44,553 nucleotides of DNA from an uncultured bacterium (GCA_902799715.1 CADCBS010000005.1:1-44553); one strand, 5' to 3'; numbered from the stretch's first letter, positions 7,671-17,078 are shown. Notes: generated by a model not told the origin, from the sequence alone. Numbers and translations are program-made.

Positions 7671-10259
7671 TCAGCCGGCGGGATTCTTCTGTGCGAACGA
7701 AAGCGTGCCGTCGTCCGCGGCGTCGGCGGTCACGCGGCCCGGCGCGAGTTCGCCGCGGAGGATTTTCTCGGCCAAGGGGTCTTCGACGTAGCGGCGGACC
7801 GCGCGCCGCAGCGGGCGCGCGCCCATTGCCTCGTCGCAGCCCTTGGAGGCCAGGAAGTCGGCGGCGGCCGGCGAAAGCTCGAGCGTCATGTCCTTCGCGC
7901 TCAGGCGGCGGCGTATCTTGGAAAGCTCGAGTTCGAGGATCTTCGACACGTCCTCGCGGGAAAGCCGCTTGAAGACTATGGTTTCGTCGAACCGGTTGAG
8001 AAGTTCCGGTCGGAAGGCGCGTTTGGCCTCCTCCAAGAGCTTCGCCTCCATGCGGGAGAAGTCGCTTTCCGGCGTTTTCGGCGCGAAGCCCAGGCCCTTG
8101 CCGCTTTTGGCGAAGTCGAACCCGAGGTTGGCCGTGCAGATGACGATAGTGTTGCGGAAGTCTATGACGCGGCCCTGCCCGTCGGTCAGGCGGCCTTCGT
8201 CGAGAATCTGGAGGAGCATGTTCATCACGTCGCCGTCGGCCTTCTCGAATTCGTCGAACAGGACGACGGAGTACGGCCTGCGGCGGACGCGCTCGGTGAG
8301 CTGGCCGCCCTCGCTGTAGCCCACGTATCCGGGCGGCGCGCCGAGGAGGCGGGACGCGGTGTATTTTTCCGTGTATTCGCTCATGTCCAAGGAGATGAGG
8401 GCTTTCGGATCGCCGTACACCTGCACGGCGAGGTTCCGCGCGAGGAGAGTCTTGCCCACGCCGGTGGGGCCGAGGAACAGGAAGGAGCCGATGGGCCGGT
8501 CGGGGTCCTGGAGCTGGGCGCGGCTGCGGCGCAGGGCGCGCGCGACGGCGCCGACGGCGCGCTCCTGGCCGATCACGGTGGCGTTCAAGTCGCGTTCGAT
8601 CGACAGCAGGCGGCCGGCGGTGCTTTCGGTTATGCGCTGGACGGGGACGCCGCTTATCGAGGCCACGGTCTCGGCGATGTCGTCGCCGGAAATCTCCACG
8701 ACGTTCTCCGCCTGCCTGCCGCGCCATTCCTCCAGGGCGACGTCGAGTTCGCGGCGCGCCTCGAGTTCGCCGTCGCGGCAGACGGCGGCGTTTTCGAAAT
8801 CCTGTTTTTCGATGGCGGCGTTCTTGCGTCTGTGGAAATCGTCCACCTTGGCCTGGAGCTCGCGGATCGAGTCCGGGCGGGTGGCGGCCTTCATGCGGGC
8901 GCGGGCGCCGGTTTCGTCTATGGCGTCGATGGCCTTGTCGGGAAGCAGGCGGCCGGGCAGGTAGCGTGCGGTAAGTTCCACGGCGGCGCGGAGCGCGTCG
9001 GGGGCGTACTTCACGTTGTGGTGCTCTTCGTAGCGCGAGGCGATCCCCTTGAGTATCTCCAGAGCCTCCTCCTGGTCCGGCTCGTTCACCATGATGCTCT
9101 GGAAGCGGCGTTCGAGCGCGGCGTCTTTTTCCACGGACTGCCTGTACTCCTTCAGCGTGGTGGCTCCGACGCACTGGAGCTCGCCGCGCGCGAGCGCGGG
9201 CTTCAGGATGTTGGCGGCGTCCATGGCGCCTTCGGCGCCGCCGGCGCCCACGAGCGTGTGGATTTCGTCGAGGAACAGCACGACGTTCCCGGCGCGGCGG
9301 GTTTCCTCCACCACGGATTTGAGGCGCTCCTCGAACTGGCCGCGGTACTGGGTGCCGGCCACGAGGCGGGCCATGTCGAGCGACACCACGCGCTTTCCGG
9401 CCATGCGCTCGGGGACGTCGCCGGAAGCGATCGCCTGCGCGAGGCCCTCCACGACGGCGGTCTTGCCCACGCCGGCCTCGCCGATCAGGACGGCGTTGTT
9501 CTTCGTCCTGCGGCAAAGCACCTGTATCACGCGCACGAGTTCGTTGCGGCGGCCGATCACGGGGTCGAGTTTGCCCTGCCGGGCCATGGCCGTGAGGTCG
9601 CGGCCGAAGGCGTTCAGCGCGGGAGTCTTCTTCTGGGCGGAGTCCTTCGCGCGTCCGCCGCCCTGGCGTCCGTCCGGGTCCGTCTGGTCCTCCCCTCCCC
9701 CGTCTCCGTCGCCGTCGCCTTCGTCTTCGCCGTCTCCGTCGCCGGAGTCCCGGCCGGCGTCGTTCCCGTCCGCGTCGTCTTCCTGCCCGTCCGCGTCCCG
9801 GTCTCCGTCGCCGTCCGCGCCGTCGTCTGCGTTTTCGCCTGCGGCGGCGAAGCCCGACAGCGTGATTTCGCGGTTGAAGAGAATCTGCGCGGCGGCGGAT
9901 TCGCCTTCGGAAAGGATGGCTTCGACTATGTGCGAGGTCCCTGCCACCGTCTCTCCGGCCTCCGCCGCCATCGCGAGGGCCATGTCGACGATTTTCTTCG
10001 TGCGTGCGGTGACGGGCGGCACGCCGCGCTGGCGCACTGGCTCGCCGCGGCCGACTATCGACGCCTCGGCGGCCACGCGCAGTTCGTCGGGGTCGGCGCC
10101 CATGGCGGAGAACCGCCGGCACGCGCCGCATTTCCTGTCGCGCAGTATCGCGAGCAGGATATGCTCCGTTCCTATGTACGGGTGGTTCATTTCCTGGGCT
10201 ATGGAAGCGGCCTTGTCGAGCGCGGCTCGCGCTCCGGCGGAAAATTCGGCTGATGGCAT
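7671..10259 (-). CDS. clpC: ClpC-type AAA+ unfoldase with an Asp/Gly-rich linker
   Basis: Hsp100 unfoldase that feeds substrates to ClpP. ATG at 10259 with AGGA 10 bases upstream. Order of parts: Clp N-domain with two repeats (residues 1-140, [14 protein letters not shown] and [13 protein letters not shown]), a 60-residue linker made almost only of Asp, Gly, Glu and Ala (141-200, encoded by 9660-9839), AAA1 with GEAGVGKT near 260, a middle region containing an UVR-like segment ([20 protein letters not shown]), AAA2 with GPTGVGKT and the D2-small domain. The UVR-containing middle region and the neighbouring mcsA/mcsB identify ClpC rather than ClpB. The usual ClpC linker before AAA1 is short; here it is extended by low-complexity, hexanucleotide-like DNA. 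Third gene of the mcsA-mcsB-clpC operon, 55 bases after mcsB. Confidence 0.92.
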   Translation of the reverse strand: MPSAEFSAGARAALDKAASIAQEMNHPYIGTEHILLAILRDRKCGACRRFSAMGADPDELRVAAEASIVGRGEPVRQRGVPPVTARTKKIVDMALAMAAEAGETVAGTSHIVEAILSEGESAAAQILFNREITLSGFAAAGENADDGADGDGDRDADGQEDDADGNDAGRDSGDGDGEDEGDGDGDGGGEDQTDPDGRQGGGRAKDSAQKKTPALNAFGRDLTAMARQGKLDPVIGRRNELVRVIQVLCRRTKNNAVLIGEAGVGKTAVVEGLAQAIASGDVPERMAGKRVVSLDMARLVAGTQYRGQFEERLKSVVEETRRAGNVVLFLDEIHTLVGAGGAEGAMDAANILKPALARGELQCVGATTLKEYRQSVEKDAALERRFQSIMVNEPDQEEALEILKGIASRYEEHHNVKYAPDALRAAVELTARYLPGRLLPDKAIDAIDETGARARMKAATRPDSIRELQAKVDDFHRRKNAAIEKQDFENAAVCRDGELEARRELDVALEEWRGRQAENVVEISGDDIAETVASISGVPVQRITESTAGRLLSIERDLNATVIGQERAVGAVARALRRSRAQLQDPDRPIGSFLFLGPTGVGKTLLARNLAVQVYGDPKALISLDMSEYTEKYTASRLLGAPPGYVGYSEGGQLTERVRRRPYSVVLFDEFEKADGDVMNMLLQILDEGRLTDGQGRVIDFRNTIVICTANLGFDFAKSGKGLGFAPKTPESDFSRMEAKLLEEAKRAFRPELLNRFDETIVFKRLSREDVSKILELELSKIRRRLSAKDMTLELSPAAADFLASKGCDEAMGARPLRRAVRRYVEDPLAEKILRGELAPGRVTADAADDGTLSFAQKNPAG
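9660..9839 (-). repeat. Low-complexity GAC/GGC-rich tract coding the acidic ClpC linker
   Basis: On the plus strand this reads as repeated GTCTCC/GTCGCC/GTCGTC hexamers. It encodes residues 141-200 of ClpC, about two thirds Asp plus Gly, with no aromatic residue. Such tracts can expand or shrink by replication slippage. Confidence 0.7.
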
Positions 10260-10314
10260 GTGGTTTGTCCTGTTGCGTGTAAAGTTGCGTGGAACCCCGG
10301 CTCCGCGGGGCGTG

Positions 10315-11409
10315 CTACTGCAGCGAGCGCCTGCCGCGGACGTTCGGCGCCAGGCGCATCGCGAGCGGACGGAGTTCCGTGGCGCGCGCCGCGTCGGCGG
10401 CGTCGCACTCGTCCGGCGTCATTCCCGCCGCTTCGCCGGAATCCGGCGAGATGCCGAGCATGGCGCGGTCAAGCTCCTCGAGGCTCGCGCCGGACACGAA
10501 GCCCATCGACGCGGCCATGCGCACGGGCGACAAGACGTCGAGCGCCTCGGTGGTGCTGATCATCCTGCAGTTCTGCATGATTGCGATGGCGCGGCGCACG
10601 GTGTCGGACAGCACTATGTTCAACTCGCCGGCGAGGCGCATGCGCGCGTTTATCTCCTGTTCGGCGAGGGCGTCGGTGGCGGCCTGGAAGCCGGCCAGGA
10701 GTTCGCTTTCCGAAAGCCCAAGGGTGCGTCCGTTCGAAAGCATGAATATGTGGCCGGCGCCGTTGAAGCCGTCCAGCTCCACGCTGCGGACCTTGATGCG
10801 CATCGCGGCGAGGCCGTGGAGCGACGCCTCGAGCTCGCCGATCTCGTGCAGGCCCTCGAGATGCATCATGCGGAACGCCTTGAACCCCGTCCCGACGCTG
10901 TCCGGGCTCGACGTCAGGAAGCCGAGCGAAGAGTCCCATGCGAAGTTCAGCCGCCGCGAAAGCGTCTCTTCGAGCACGGCGACGCGCATCGCGGGGCCTT
11001 CGACGTCCGTACCCGGCGCGATGCGCGCGATCGCGAGATGGTCGGAGTGGCACGAGAAGATGAATTCGAACGGCGTGGCCGACGAGACGAACGGGTTCAT
11101 CGCCAGCTCGTCGCATGCGTCGGCGGCGTTCAGGTGCATGAGGCGGGCGAAGTAGCCCACGAGCCCGTGCGGGTGCGGCGGCTGGACGCGCGTGAAGCGC
11201 GTGCCGTCGGGGAACGGCTCGCCCGCCGCCTTGCAGATTTCGCCGTCGGCGCGCTGGAACTCCTTTTCCTTGTCCGGATCGTGGTATTTGGTCGGGAACG
11301 GCCTTCCGGCGAGATTGCGCAGCAGGCACGCGCCCGACATGAAACACACGTCCGACACGTCGAGCGCGGGATACGGGTGCGGCGGCCGCTTCGGGGCGTG
11401 GAGCTTCAT
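10315..11409 (-). CDS. mcsB: McsB-like protein, phosphagen-kinase fold with degenerate active site
   Basis: Homologue of the protein-arginine kinase McsB (ATP:guanido phosphotransferase family), 364 residues, ATG overlapping the mcsA stop (ATGA). The fold is clear: [43 protein letters not shown] and [16 protein letters not shown] align with the B. subtilis protein without large gaps. The residues needed for catalysis are not kept: the ATP-binding SSRIR is MSGAC, the catalytic NEEDHxR is CHSDHLA, the family Cys in SCPTN is Ser, the Arg in GTGLRAS is Lys, and RGIYGEG is RSVELDG. The C-terminal phospho-arginine site ERDxRRA is ECDAADA. I infer a pseudokinase that may act as a scaffold or adaptor between McsA and ClpC; arginine phosphorylation is unlikely. 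The gene is intact, in frame and in its conserved position, so it is not simply decaying. Confidence 0.85.
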   Translation of the reverse strand: MKLHAPKRPPHPYPALDVSDVCFMSGACLLRNLAGRPFPTKYHDPDKEKEFQRADGEICKAAGEPFPDGTRFTRVQPPHPHGLVGYFARLMHLNAADACDELAMNPFVSSATPFEFIFSCHSDHLAIARIAPGTDVEGPAMRVAVLEETLSRRLNFAWDSSLGFLTSSPDSVGTGFKAFRMMHLEGLHEIGELEASLHGLAAMRIKVRSVELDGFNGAGHIFMLSNGRTLGLSESELLAGFQAATDALAEQEINARMRLAGELNIVLSDTVRRAIAIMQNCRMISTTEALDVLSPVRMAASMGFVSGASLEELDRAMLGISPDSGEAAGMTPDECDAADAARATELRPLAMRLAPNVRGRRSLQ

Positions 11410-11996
11410 TCGCCCTCCTTGACGCCGTCGCCGCCGTCAAGTCCCGAAAGCTGGTCGCGCAGGCGGCGCGCCTCTTCGAAATCCTGTGCGGCCACGGCTT
11501 CGGCCATGCGCTTTTCGATGCTCTTGCGCACGGCCTCGCCGCTGCGGTGCAGAGGGACCTTCCCTCCGCAGGAGGTCGCCACATGGACCTTGCGCAGCCT
11601 GTCCTCGAGCTTTTCGCGGAATGCGTGGTAGCAGGCGGGGCATCCCAGAAGGCCGGATTCGGAGTAGTCCTCCCACGTGTGCCCGCAGACCTTGCATTTG
11701 ATGTCTTCCTTGCGCGCGGCGGCGTCCGCCCTGCCTGCGAGGCTTCCCATCAGGTCGGCGGTGGCGCTCATCAGCGCGTCGAGGACCGGCGGCGGCACCA
11801 TGTTTTCCGGCAGCGCGTTGATGGTCAGGGACAGCCCCGCCCGGGGCTTGCCGCGTCCTTTGCGGGCTGCGGCCTTCCGGCGCCGTTCGCTTTCGGCGGC
11901 GCAGGCCTTGCAGACGTAGTATTCGCGGTCGCGGCCGTTCTCGTTGGCGTGGATTACTGTTTCGGCTTCCGCCTTGTGGCATTTTTCGCATTTCAT
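11406..11996 (-). CDS. mcsA: McsA-like zinc-finger/UVR protein
   Basis: Partner and activator of McsB/ClpC. The start at 11996 gives [12 protein letters not shown]; 196 residues. Four CxxC pairs (MKCEKC, YVCKACA, IKCKVCG, LGCPACY) form two zinc-binding units, and the C-terminus holds an UVR helical hairpin ([22 protein letters not shown]) of the type that contacts the ClpC middle region. The middle Pro/Leu-rich part ([19 protein letters not shown]) resembles other McsA proteins. No ctsR is found upstream; instead the gene starts the operon, with a TTTGG-TATACT promoter whose predicted start of transcription (12000) is only four bases before the ATG. No Shine-Dalgarno fits in so short a leader. 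Stop overlaps the mcsB start. Confidence 0.88.
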   Translation of the reverse strand: MKCEKCHKAEAETVIHANENGRDREYYVCKACAAESERRRKAAARKGRGKPRAGLSLTINALPENMVPPPVLDALMSATADLMGSLAGRADAAARKEDIKCKVCGHTWEDYSESGLLGCPACYHAFREKLEDRLRKVHVATSCGGKVPLHRSGEAVRKSIEKRMAEAVAAQDFEEARRLRDQLSGLDGGDGVKEGE

Positions 11997-12006
11997 TTCG
12001 CGCGCA

Positions 12007-12018
12007 AGTATACCAAAT
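12007..12018 (-). promoter_or_regulatory. Extended -10 promoter of mcsA operon, near-leaderless
   Basis: Minus strand reads CATTTGG-TATACT (hexamer at 12012-12007). Transcription is expected near 12000 while mcsA starts at 11996, leaving a leader of about four bases. Confidence 0.55.
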
Positions 12019-12125
12019 GCTCCGGCCTCCATACAGAAAAAACGCGCGAATCCTGATTGCCACGGAGCGCGGATTATGGCACAATATCAACCCTACGCGG
12101 CAAATGCCGCAAAACGGGGCATGTC

Positions 12126-13385
12126 ATGGAACTGTTGCAAAAAAGCATTATGATATTCCGCAAGAGCCTTCTGGCGAGGGTCGCCGCAGCCATCCTGATA
12201 GGTTGCGGCGCCGGGTCGTGCTTCGGCCTGGCGGACGGCGCCGCGGCCGTGCCGATAGATGCCGCGCGGGCGTTCGCCACGTTCAGCGCGCTGTTTTCGT
12301 CGTTCCTCGCGTTCATGATCCCGCTGATAATAGCAGGGCTTGTGACGGCGTCCATCGCCGAGATCGAGCAAGGCGCCGGGAAGATGCTTTTCGCGACTGT
12401 CGCGATAGCCTACGCCGACACGGTGTTCTGCGGTTTCATTTCATACGGCGTGGGCGCCACCGTGTTCCCGCATTTCACGGACGCGGCGGCGCAGGCGGGC
12501 GCGGCCCCGTTCGCGTCGCCGGCGCCGTACTTCACGGTGAAGATACCGCCGGTGATAGACGTGATGTCGGCGCTGATGCTGGCGTTCGTGGCCGGCATGG
12601 GCATTTCCGGGCTGGGTTGCGAGACTCTGCGCAAGGCGGTCCGGGAGTTCGGCGCCATCGTGTCGGCCACGATCGAGAAGGCCATAGTGCCGCTCCTCCC
12701 CCCGTACATATTCTGCATATTCCTCGACATGGCGTGGACCGGGCAGGCGGTGGCCGTGGCGTCGTCGTTCGCCATGGTGGTGGCGGTGATATTCGCGATG
12801 CACATCCTCATTATCCTGATCCAGTACTGCCTGGCCGGGGCGTACTGCCGGCGCAACCCGTTCAAGGCCATCGCCTGCATGATGCCGGCGTACTTCACGG
12901 CGCTGGGCACGTCATCGTCGGCGGCGGCGATCCCCGTTTCGCACGAGTGCGCCCTGCGCTACGGCATTTCGCGCGAGACCGCCGGCCTGGTCATACCGCT
13001 CACAGCCACGATACACATGTCCGGCAGCGCGATGAAGATAACGGCGTGCGCGGTGGCGCTGTCGCTGATGCGCGGCTACGGGCTCGCGTTCGCGGATTTC
13101 GCCGGGTTCGTGATGATGCTGGGCGTGATCGCGGTCGCCTCGCCGGGCGTCCCCGGCGGCGCGATAATGGCGTCTCTCGGGATATTGGGGTCGATACTGG
13201 GCTTCAACGCGGCCGACCTCGCGCTCATGATCGCCCTCTACCTTGCCATGGACAGCTTCGGCACCGCCTGCAACGTCATAGGCGACGGCGCTATAGCGAT
13301 GGTCGTGGACAGGATGGCGGCGAAACGCTCCGCCTGGCGGAAACCTTCCGCCGGGGGCGCGGGGAGCGGGGAGCGCGCGACGTGA
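12126..13385 (+). CDS. Dicarboxylate/amino-acid:cation symporter (DAACS/SDF family, SstT-like)
   Basis: Inner-membrane Na+ or H+-coupled transporter of the glutamate/serine symporter family, 419 residues with 8 predicted hydrophobic segments plus two re-entrant hairpins. The serine-rich hairpin ALGTSSSAAAIPVS (about 260), the TIHMSGSAM motif in place of the classical NMDGT, and MDSFGTACNVIGDGAIA at the C-terminal end mark the family; the NMDGT variant recalls serine/threonine (SstT) or tryptophan-type members rather than glutamate carriers. Start chosen at 12126 (ACGGGG upstream); 12150 is a weaker alternative. It is divergent from mcsA and its GTGA stop overlap links it to the glutathione peroxidase. 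Substrate not determinable from sequence. Confidence 0.85.
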   Translation: MELLQKSIMIFRKSLLARVAAAILIGCGAGSCFGLADGAAAVPIDAARAFATFSALFSSFLAFMIPLIIAGLVTASIAEIEQGAGKMLFATVAIAYADTVFCGFISYGVGATVFPHFTDAAAQAGAAPFASPAPYFTVKIPPVIDVMSALMLAFVAGMGISGLGCETLRKAVREFGAIVSATIEKAIVPLLPPYIFCIFLDMAWTGQAVAVASSFAMVVAVIFAMHILIILIQYCLAGAYCRRNPFKAIACMMPAYFTALGTSSSAAAIPVSHECALRYGISRETAGLVIPLTATIHMSGSAMKITACAVALSLMRGYGLAFADFAGFVMMLGVIAVASPGVPGGAIMASLGILGSILGFNAADLALMIALYLAMDSFGTACNVIGDGAIAMVVDRMAAKRSAWRKPSAGGAGSGERAT

Positions 13386-14053
13386 CGGCCGCGCGGATGG
13401 TTTTTACGGCTGCGGCCGCAGGCGCAATGGCGCTGTGCGGATGCACCGGCACGGGAGGAAACGGGATGAACGACGGAAAGAAAGAGGAAAGCGTGTACGC
13501 TTTCACGGTCAAGGACCGCAAGGGCGCCGATACGCCTTTGTCCGCATACAAAGGCAAAGTGCTGCTGATTGTAAACACGGCCACCCGGTGCGGGTTCACG
13601 CCGCAGTACGAAGAACTCGAAGCGATGTACGAGCGCTTGAGGGGGCGCGGTTTCGAGATCCTCGACTTTCCGTGCAACCAGTTCGGCCAGCAGGCCCCCG
13701 GAACGGCCGAGGAAATACATTCCTTCTGCCAGCTGAACTACAAGACGGCATTCCCGCAGTTCGCCAAGGTGGAGGTGAACGGTGAAAACGCCGATCCGCT
13801 GTTCAAGTTCCTTGTGGCCGGCACGGCTTTCGCAGGGTTCCCGCCGGACGGCAAGCTCGCCCCGGTTCTCGAAAAGATGCTCTCCGAGGCCGATCCCGCC
13901 TACGCAGAGAAGCCCGACATCAAGTGGAATTTCACGAAGTTCCTGATAGACGCCGAAGGGCGCATAGCCGGGCGCTTCGAGCCTACCGCGCCGCTGTCGC
14001 AGGTGGAGGCCGCCGCAGAGCGGCTGCTTGACGGAGCGGGCGCGGCGAAATGA
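13382..14053 (+). CDS. Glutathione peroxidase (Cys type), probable lipoprotein
   Basis: Thiol peroxidase of the GPx family reducing hydroperoxides, usually with thioredoxin when the active residue is Cys. GTG at 13382 overlaps the preceding stop and has GGGGAG upstream; ATG at 13397 is possible. N-terminus is hydrophobic and ends in LCGC, resembling a lipobox, so the enzyme is probably anchored in the membrane facing the periplasm. Family motifs: NTATRCGFTPQYEELE (peroxidatic Cys, coded TGC, not selenocysteine), DFPCNQFGQQAPGT (Gln of the catalytic tetrad and a second Cys) and KWNFTKFLID (Trp and Asn). All four catalytic residues are present. The 224-residue length includes the leader of about 35. 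Confidence 0.9.
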   Translation: MTAARMVFTAAAAGAMALCGCTGTGGNGMNDGKKEESVYAFTVKDRKGADTPLSAYKGKVLLIVNTATRCGFTPQYEELEAMYERLRGRGFEILDFPCNQFGQQAPGTAEEIHSFCQLNYKTAFPQFAKVEVNGENADPLFKFLVAGTAFAGFPPDGKLAPVLEKMLSEADPAYAEKPDIKWNFTKFLIDAEGRIAGRFEPTAPLSQVEAAAERLLDGAGAAK

Positions 14054-14117
14054 TCTGCGCGGCGGCCGCGGCGCGCGTGCGCCTGCGGCCGCCAGGCCAG
14101 GAGCGAAGGTTTTCCCG

Positions 14118-15224
14118 ATGCGCGTGCTGTATCTGATCAACGCCGGAATAATGGGCGGGCGCGAACGCCACGTCCTCACGCTCGTGCGGTCGCTGCCCAA
14201 GGACGTGGAACGCTGCGTCTGCGCTGTCTCCGGCGGCGAGGCCGTCGACGCCATGCGGGCCGCAGGGATCGACGTGCGCGTCCTGGGCGGGCGCAACGGG
14301 CATGACATCCGCGTGCTTCCGCGTTTCATCCGGCTGTTGCGCGAATTCAGGCCGGATGTGGTCCATGCGCATTCTTCGGCCATCCTGACTTCGTTCGCCT
14401 TGAGATTCTTCCCGCGCATCGCGTTCGCGATGTCCATCCACGGTCCGTCCGTCTCCGGCGCGGAGTGGGCGGCCCGCCGCAGGAGCCTGCGCTGGAAGCT
14501 GAAGGAAATCGCGGCCGCGGCCGTCGAACGCCGCCCCGACTATTATCTTCCGGTCTCCGGATCCACATGGAAGGAATTCCTCCAGGTGCGGCCCGGCGCG
14601 AAAGGCGAAGTGTTCTACAACGCGCTCAGGCTGGACGCCATTCCGAAGCGCGAGCCTCGCCCCGGCAGGGAAAAGAAGGTGGCCGGGATGGTCGGGCGCA
14701 TGGCCGACCAGAAAGACTGGCCGTCGTTCGCTGCGATAGCGCGGGCGGCCGTCTCGTCGCGTGGCGACGTGGAATTCTGGGGCGTGGGCGCCGACGAGGC
14801 GTGGGCGGCGGAAAACGTGGGCGAAAACGCAAAGTATGTCCGCTGGTTCGGTTCTCGCCAGGACGCGCGCGACCTTATTGCGCAGATGGACGTTTTCGTG
14901 ATGACGTCCAAGCACGAGCAGCTGCCGACCACCCTTCTGGAAGCGTTCGCGATCGGCGTCCCAGTGACTGGCTTCATGCCCGAGGGCGGAACGTCCGAAG
15001 TCATAGATCTGTCCGGCGGCGCAAGCGCGATCATGATCGAAGAGCGCGACTGCGCTAAAGCCGCCGCGAACGTCCTGAAAGTACTGGACGATCCGGCGCT
15101 TGCGGCGTCCATGGTCGCGGCCGGCGGCGAAACCGTGCACAGGCATTTCGACATGGAAAAGCTTTGCGCCACGCAGCTCATGGACGTTTACGCAAGGCTT
15201 GCGGCGGAGAAGAGGGCGAAATGA
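14118..15224 (+). CDS. Glycosyltransferase family 4 (GT-B)
   Basis: Retaining GT-B glycosyltransferase acting at the cytoplasmic face, 368 residues. N-domain opens MRVLYLINAGIMGGRERHVL, the glycine-rich acceptor-side loop of GT4 enzymes. C-domain has VAGMVGRMADQKDW (nucleotide-sugar binding) and the conserved E-x7-E element in EQLPTTLLEAFAIGVPV. Start at 14118 with GAAGG upstream; 64 bases after the peroxidase. The SDR gene begins inside its stop codon (ATGA). First enzyme of a polysaccharide cluster reaching 22.66 kb; donor and acceptor sugars are unknown. Confidence 0.88.
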   Translation: MRVLYLINAGIMGGRERHVLTLVRSLPKDVERCVCAVSGGEAVDAMRAAGIDVRVLGGRNGHDIRVLPRFIRLLREFRPDVVHAHSSAILTSFALRFFPRIAFAMSIHGPSVSGAEWAARRRSLRWKLKEIAAAAVERRPDYYLPVSGSTWKEFLQVRPGAKGEVFYNALRLDAIPKREPRPGREKKVAGMVGRMADQKDWPSFAAIARAAVSSRGDVEFWGVGADEAWAAENVGENAKYVRWFGSRQDARDLIAQMDVFVMTSKHEQLPTTLLEAFAIGVPVTGFMPEGGTSEVIDLSGGASAIMIEERDCAKAAANVLKVLDDPALAASMVAAGGETVHRHFDMEKLCATQLMDVYARLAAEKRAK

Positions 15225-15955
15225 AATTCAGTCTCGCCGGCAAAACCGTCCTGGTGACGGGGGCGTCGTCCGGGATCGGGCGCGCGTGCGCGGTGTGCGC
15301 GGCCGGACTCGGCGCGCGGCTGGTGCTTACAGGGCGGAACCGGGCGGCAATGGATGAAACGCTCGCGCTTTGCGCCGGCCGGGGACATGCGTCCGTATGC
15401 GGCGATATCGCGTCGCCGGAGTTCGTGCAAAGCCTTCCTGACGTCTCGGGTCCGCTTGACGGGCTTGTCCATTCCGCCGGGGTTTCGCGGATATGCCCGG
15501 CCGGGATGAATCTCGCTTCCGAGGCGGAGGCGATGGCGCGCGTCAACTGGCTGGCGTTTCTGGAGCTTGCGAAAACGTATTCCAAGGCGAAAAACAGGAA
15601 GCCCGGGCTGTCGATGGTGGCGGTGTCGAGCGTTGCGGCCGCGGCCGGATCGCCGGGACTGTCGGCGTACGCCGGCACGAAGGGCGCGCTGTCGGCGAGC
15701 GTGCGCGCGCTTGCCGCGGAGCTGGCGGGGAAAGGCATACGCGTGAACGCGGTCTGCCCCGCGGGGATAAAGACGCCGCTGTTCGACGCGACCGTCGGTG
15801 CCGTCCGTCCGTCCGGCGCGGGCCGCACGCTGCTGCCCCCTGGCGTCGGCGTCCCCGAGCAGGTGGCTTGGCCGGTATGCTTCCTGCTTGGCGACGCGGC
15901 GGATTTCATCACCGGCGTGAACCTGCCGGTCGACGGAGGCTTTTTGGCGGGATGA
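15221..15955 (+). CDS. Short-chain dehydrogenase/reductase (SDR)
   Basis: NAD(P)-dependent oxidoreductase of the classical SDR family, 244 residues. TGASSGIG cofactor loop at residues 13-20, HSAGVS (NAG-type) element, catalytic Ser in VAVSSVAAA and the YxxxK pair in SAYAGTKGAL, then RVNAVCPAGIKTPL. Resembles FabG-like reductases, but its place between two glycosyltransferases, overlapping both by ATGA junctions, suggests a role in modifying a sugar or lipid building block rather than fatty-acid synthesis. No trailing membrane segment. Confidence 0.88.
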   Translation: MKFSLAGKTVLVTGASSGIGRACAVCAAGLGARLVLTGRNRAAMDETLALCAGRGHASVCGDIASPEFVQSLPDVSGPLDGLVHSAGVSRICPAGMNLASEAEAMARVNWLAFLELAKTYSKAKNRKPGLSMVAVSSVAAAAGSPGLSAYAGTKGALSASVRALAAELAGKGIRVNAVCPAGIKTPLFDATVGAVRPSGAGRTLLPPGVGVPEQVAWPVCFLLGDAADFITGVNLPVDGGFLAG

Positions 15956-16011
15956 GAGGCTCTCGCGCGGGATTGAGACTGGTGATGGAGAAAAACAAGG
16001 AAAAACAACGT

Positions 16012-17019
16012 ATGGACAAGCCGTTTCTTTCAGTATGCATACCGAGCTACAACAGGCCGAAGGAACTGTTGCGGCTTTTGCGGACCATAGATTGCGATCC
16101 GTCGGTCACGCAGATAGTGGTGTGCGAAGACCACGCGCCGAAGCGCCTTGAAGTGCGTGCCGCCGTCGAGGAGTTCAAGGCGGAGACGAAGTACGCCGTC
16201 AAGTACGTCGAGAACGAAGTCAACAAGGGCTACGACTGGAACCTGCGCGATTTCCTGACGACTGCCGACGGCGAATACATCGTGTTCTGCGACGACGACG
16301 GCGCGTTCGTGAAAGGCGCGCTCGACAAATTGATTGCGTTCTTGAAGGAGCATCCGGAACTCGGCTACGTGCTGCGGCGCACACGCTATCCCGAACGCGG
16401 CGACGACATGCGGTATTTCCCCGGTACGCGCTTTTTCGAGCCGGGCGTGGAAACCTACCAGATGCTTTTCAGGAAAAGCGTCATCGTGGCCGGCTTCACG
16501 TTCAAGCGGGAACTGGCGATCGACACCATGACCGACCGGTTCGACGGTTCGCTGCTCTACCAGCTTTACATCTTGGCGGAAATATGCCTGAAACACCCAA
16601 GCGCGTATTTCGACGAGCCGATCACGGAGAAGCTCCCTGGCGAGACGGAGTTTTACTTCGGCTCCAGCGAGAAGGAGAAAGGCCTGTACGAGCCAAAGAA
16701 GATTTCAGTGCGCGGGCAGATGAACTTCATGAACAGTTTCATCAAGATTGCGCAGTACATCGATGACAAGTACGGGCTGCACTCAGTCAAGTACGTGAAG
16801 AAGGACATGTCCAAGTATTCGTACCCGGTGCTTGCGTGGATGATGCGCAAAAGCCGTTTCGCCATGCTTGGCGTCGCGTGGGAATACATCAAGGGCGGCA
16901 TGGGCACGACGATCTATTTCTACATATACGTTTTCGCGCTGCTTCTTTTCGGCACGAACTTCTGCGACAGGATGATCGTGCGCATAAAGAAGAAAATGGG
17001 CCACACTCCGAACCTCTGA
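16012..17019 (+). CDS. Glycosyltransferase family 2 (GT-A)
   Basis: Inverting GT-A glycosyltransferase, 335 residues from the ATG at 16012 (AAGGA 12 bases upstream). In-frame ATGs at 15952 (overlapping the SDR stop) and 15985 would add short polar tails. LSVCIPSYNRPKELLRLL is the classical start of the GT2 fold, NKGYDWNLRDFL the nucleotide region, and FCDDDGAF the DxD metal-binding site near residue 100. The C-terminus (about 285-335) has one amphipathic/hydrophobic stretch (TTIYFYIYVFALLLFG) that may attach it to the membrane. Part of the polysaccharide cluster; sugar unknown. Confidence 0.85.
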   Translation: MDKPFLSVCIPSYNRPKELLRLLRTIDCDPSVTQIVVCEDHAPKRLEVRAAVEEFKAETKYAVKYVENEVNKGYDWNLRDFLTTADGEYIVFCDDDGAFVKGALDKLIAFLKEHPELGYVLRRTRYPERGDDMRYFPGTRFFEPGVETYQMLFRKSVIVAGFTFKRELAIDTMTDRFDGSLLYQLYILAEICLKHPSAYFDEPITEKLPGETEFYFGSSEKEKGLYEPKKISVRGQMNFMNSFIKIAQYIDDKYGLHSVKYVKKDMSKYSYPVLAWMMRKSRFAMLGVAWEYIKGGMGTTIYFYIYVFALLLFGTNFCDRMIVRIKKKMGHTPNL

Positions 17020-17078
17020 CCGGCGGGGCGAATTGGATCGCATGAAAGACAATTCACATTTTGCACAAAGGCATAGGT

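Noticed and set aside
6897-10253. 1118-codon plus-strand open frame opposite GH95 and ClpC
   Set aside because: It is antisense to two well-recognised genes and its product is Gly/Ala/Val/His-rich nonsense without any family motif; long antisense frames are expected at this GC content.
9049-11631. 860-codon plus-strand open frame opposite clpC-mcsB-mcsA
   Set aside because: Mirror of real genes on the minus strand, low-complexity Ser/Pro/Arg composition, no ribosome site.
13565-13620. Selenocysteine glutathione peroxidase
   Set aside because: The active-site codon is TGC (Cys) in NTATRCGFT; no in-frame TGA.
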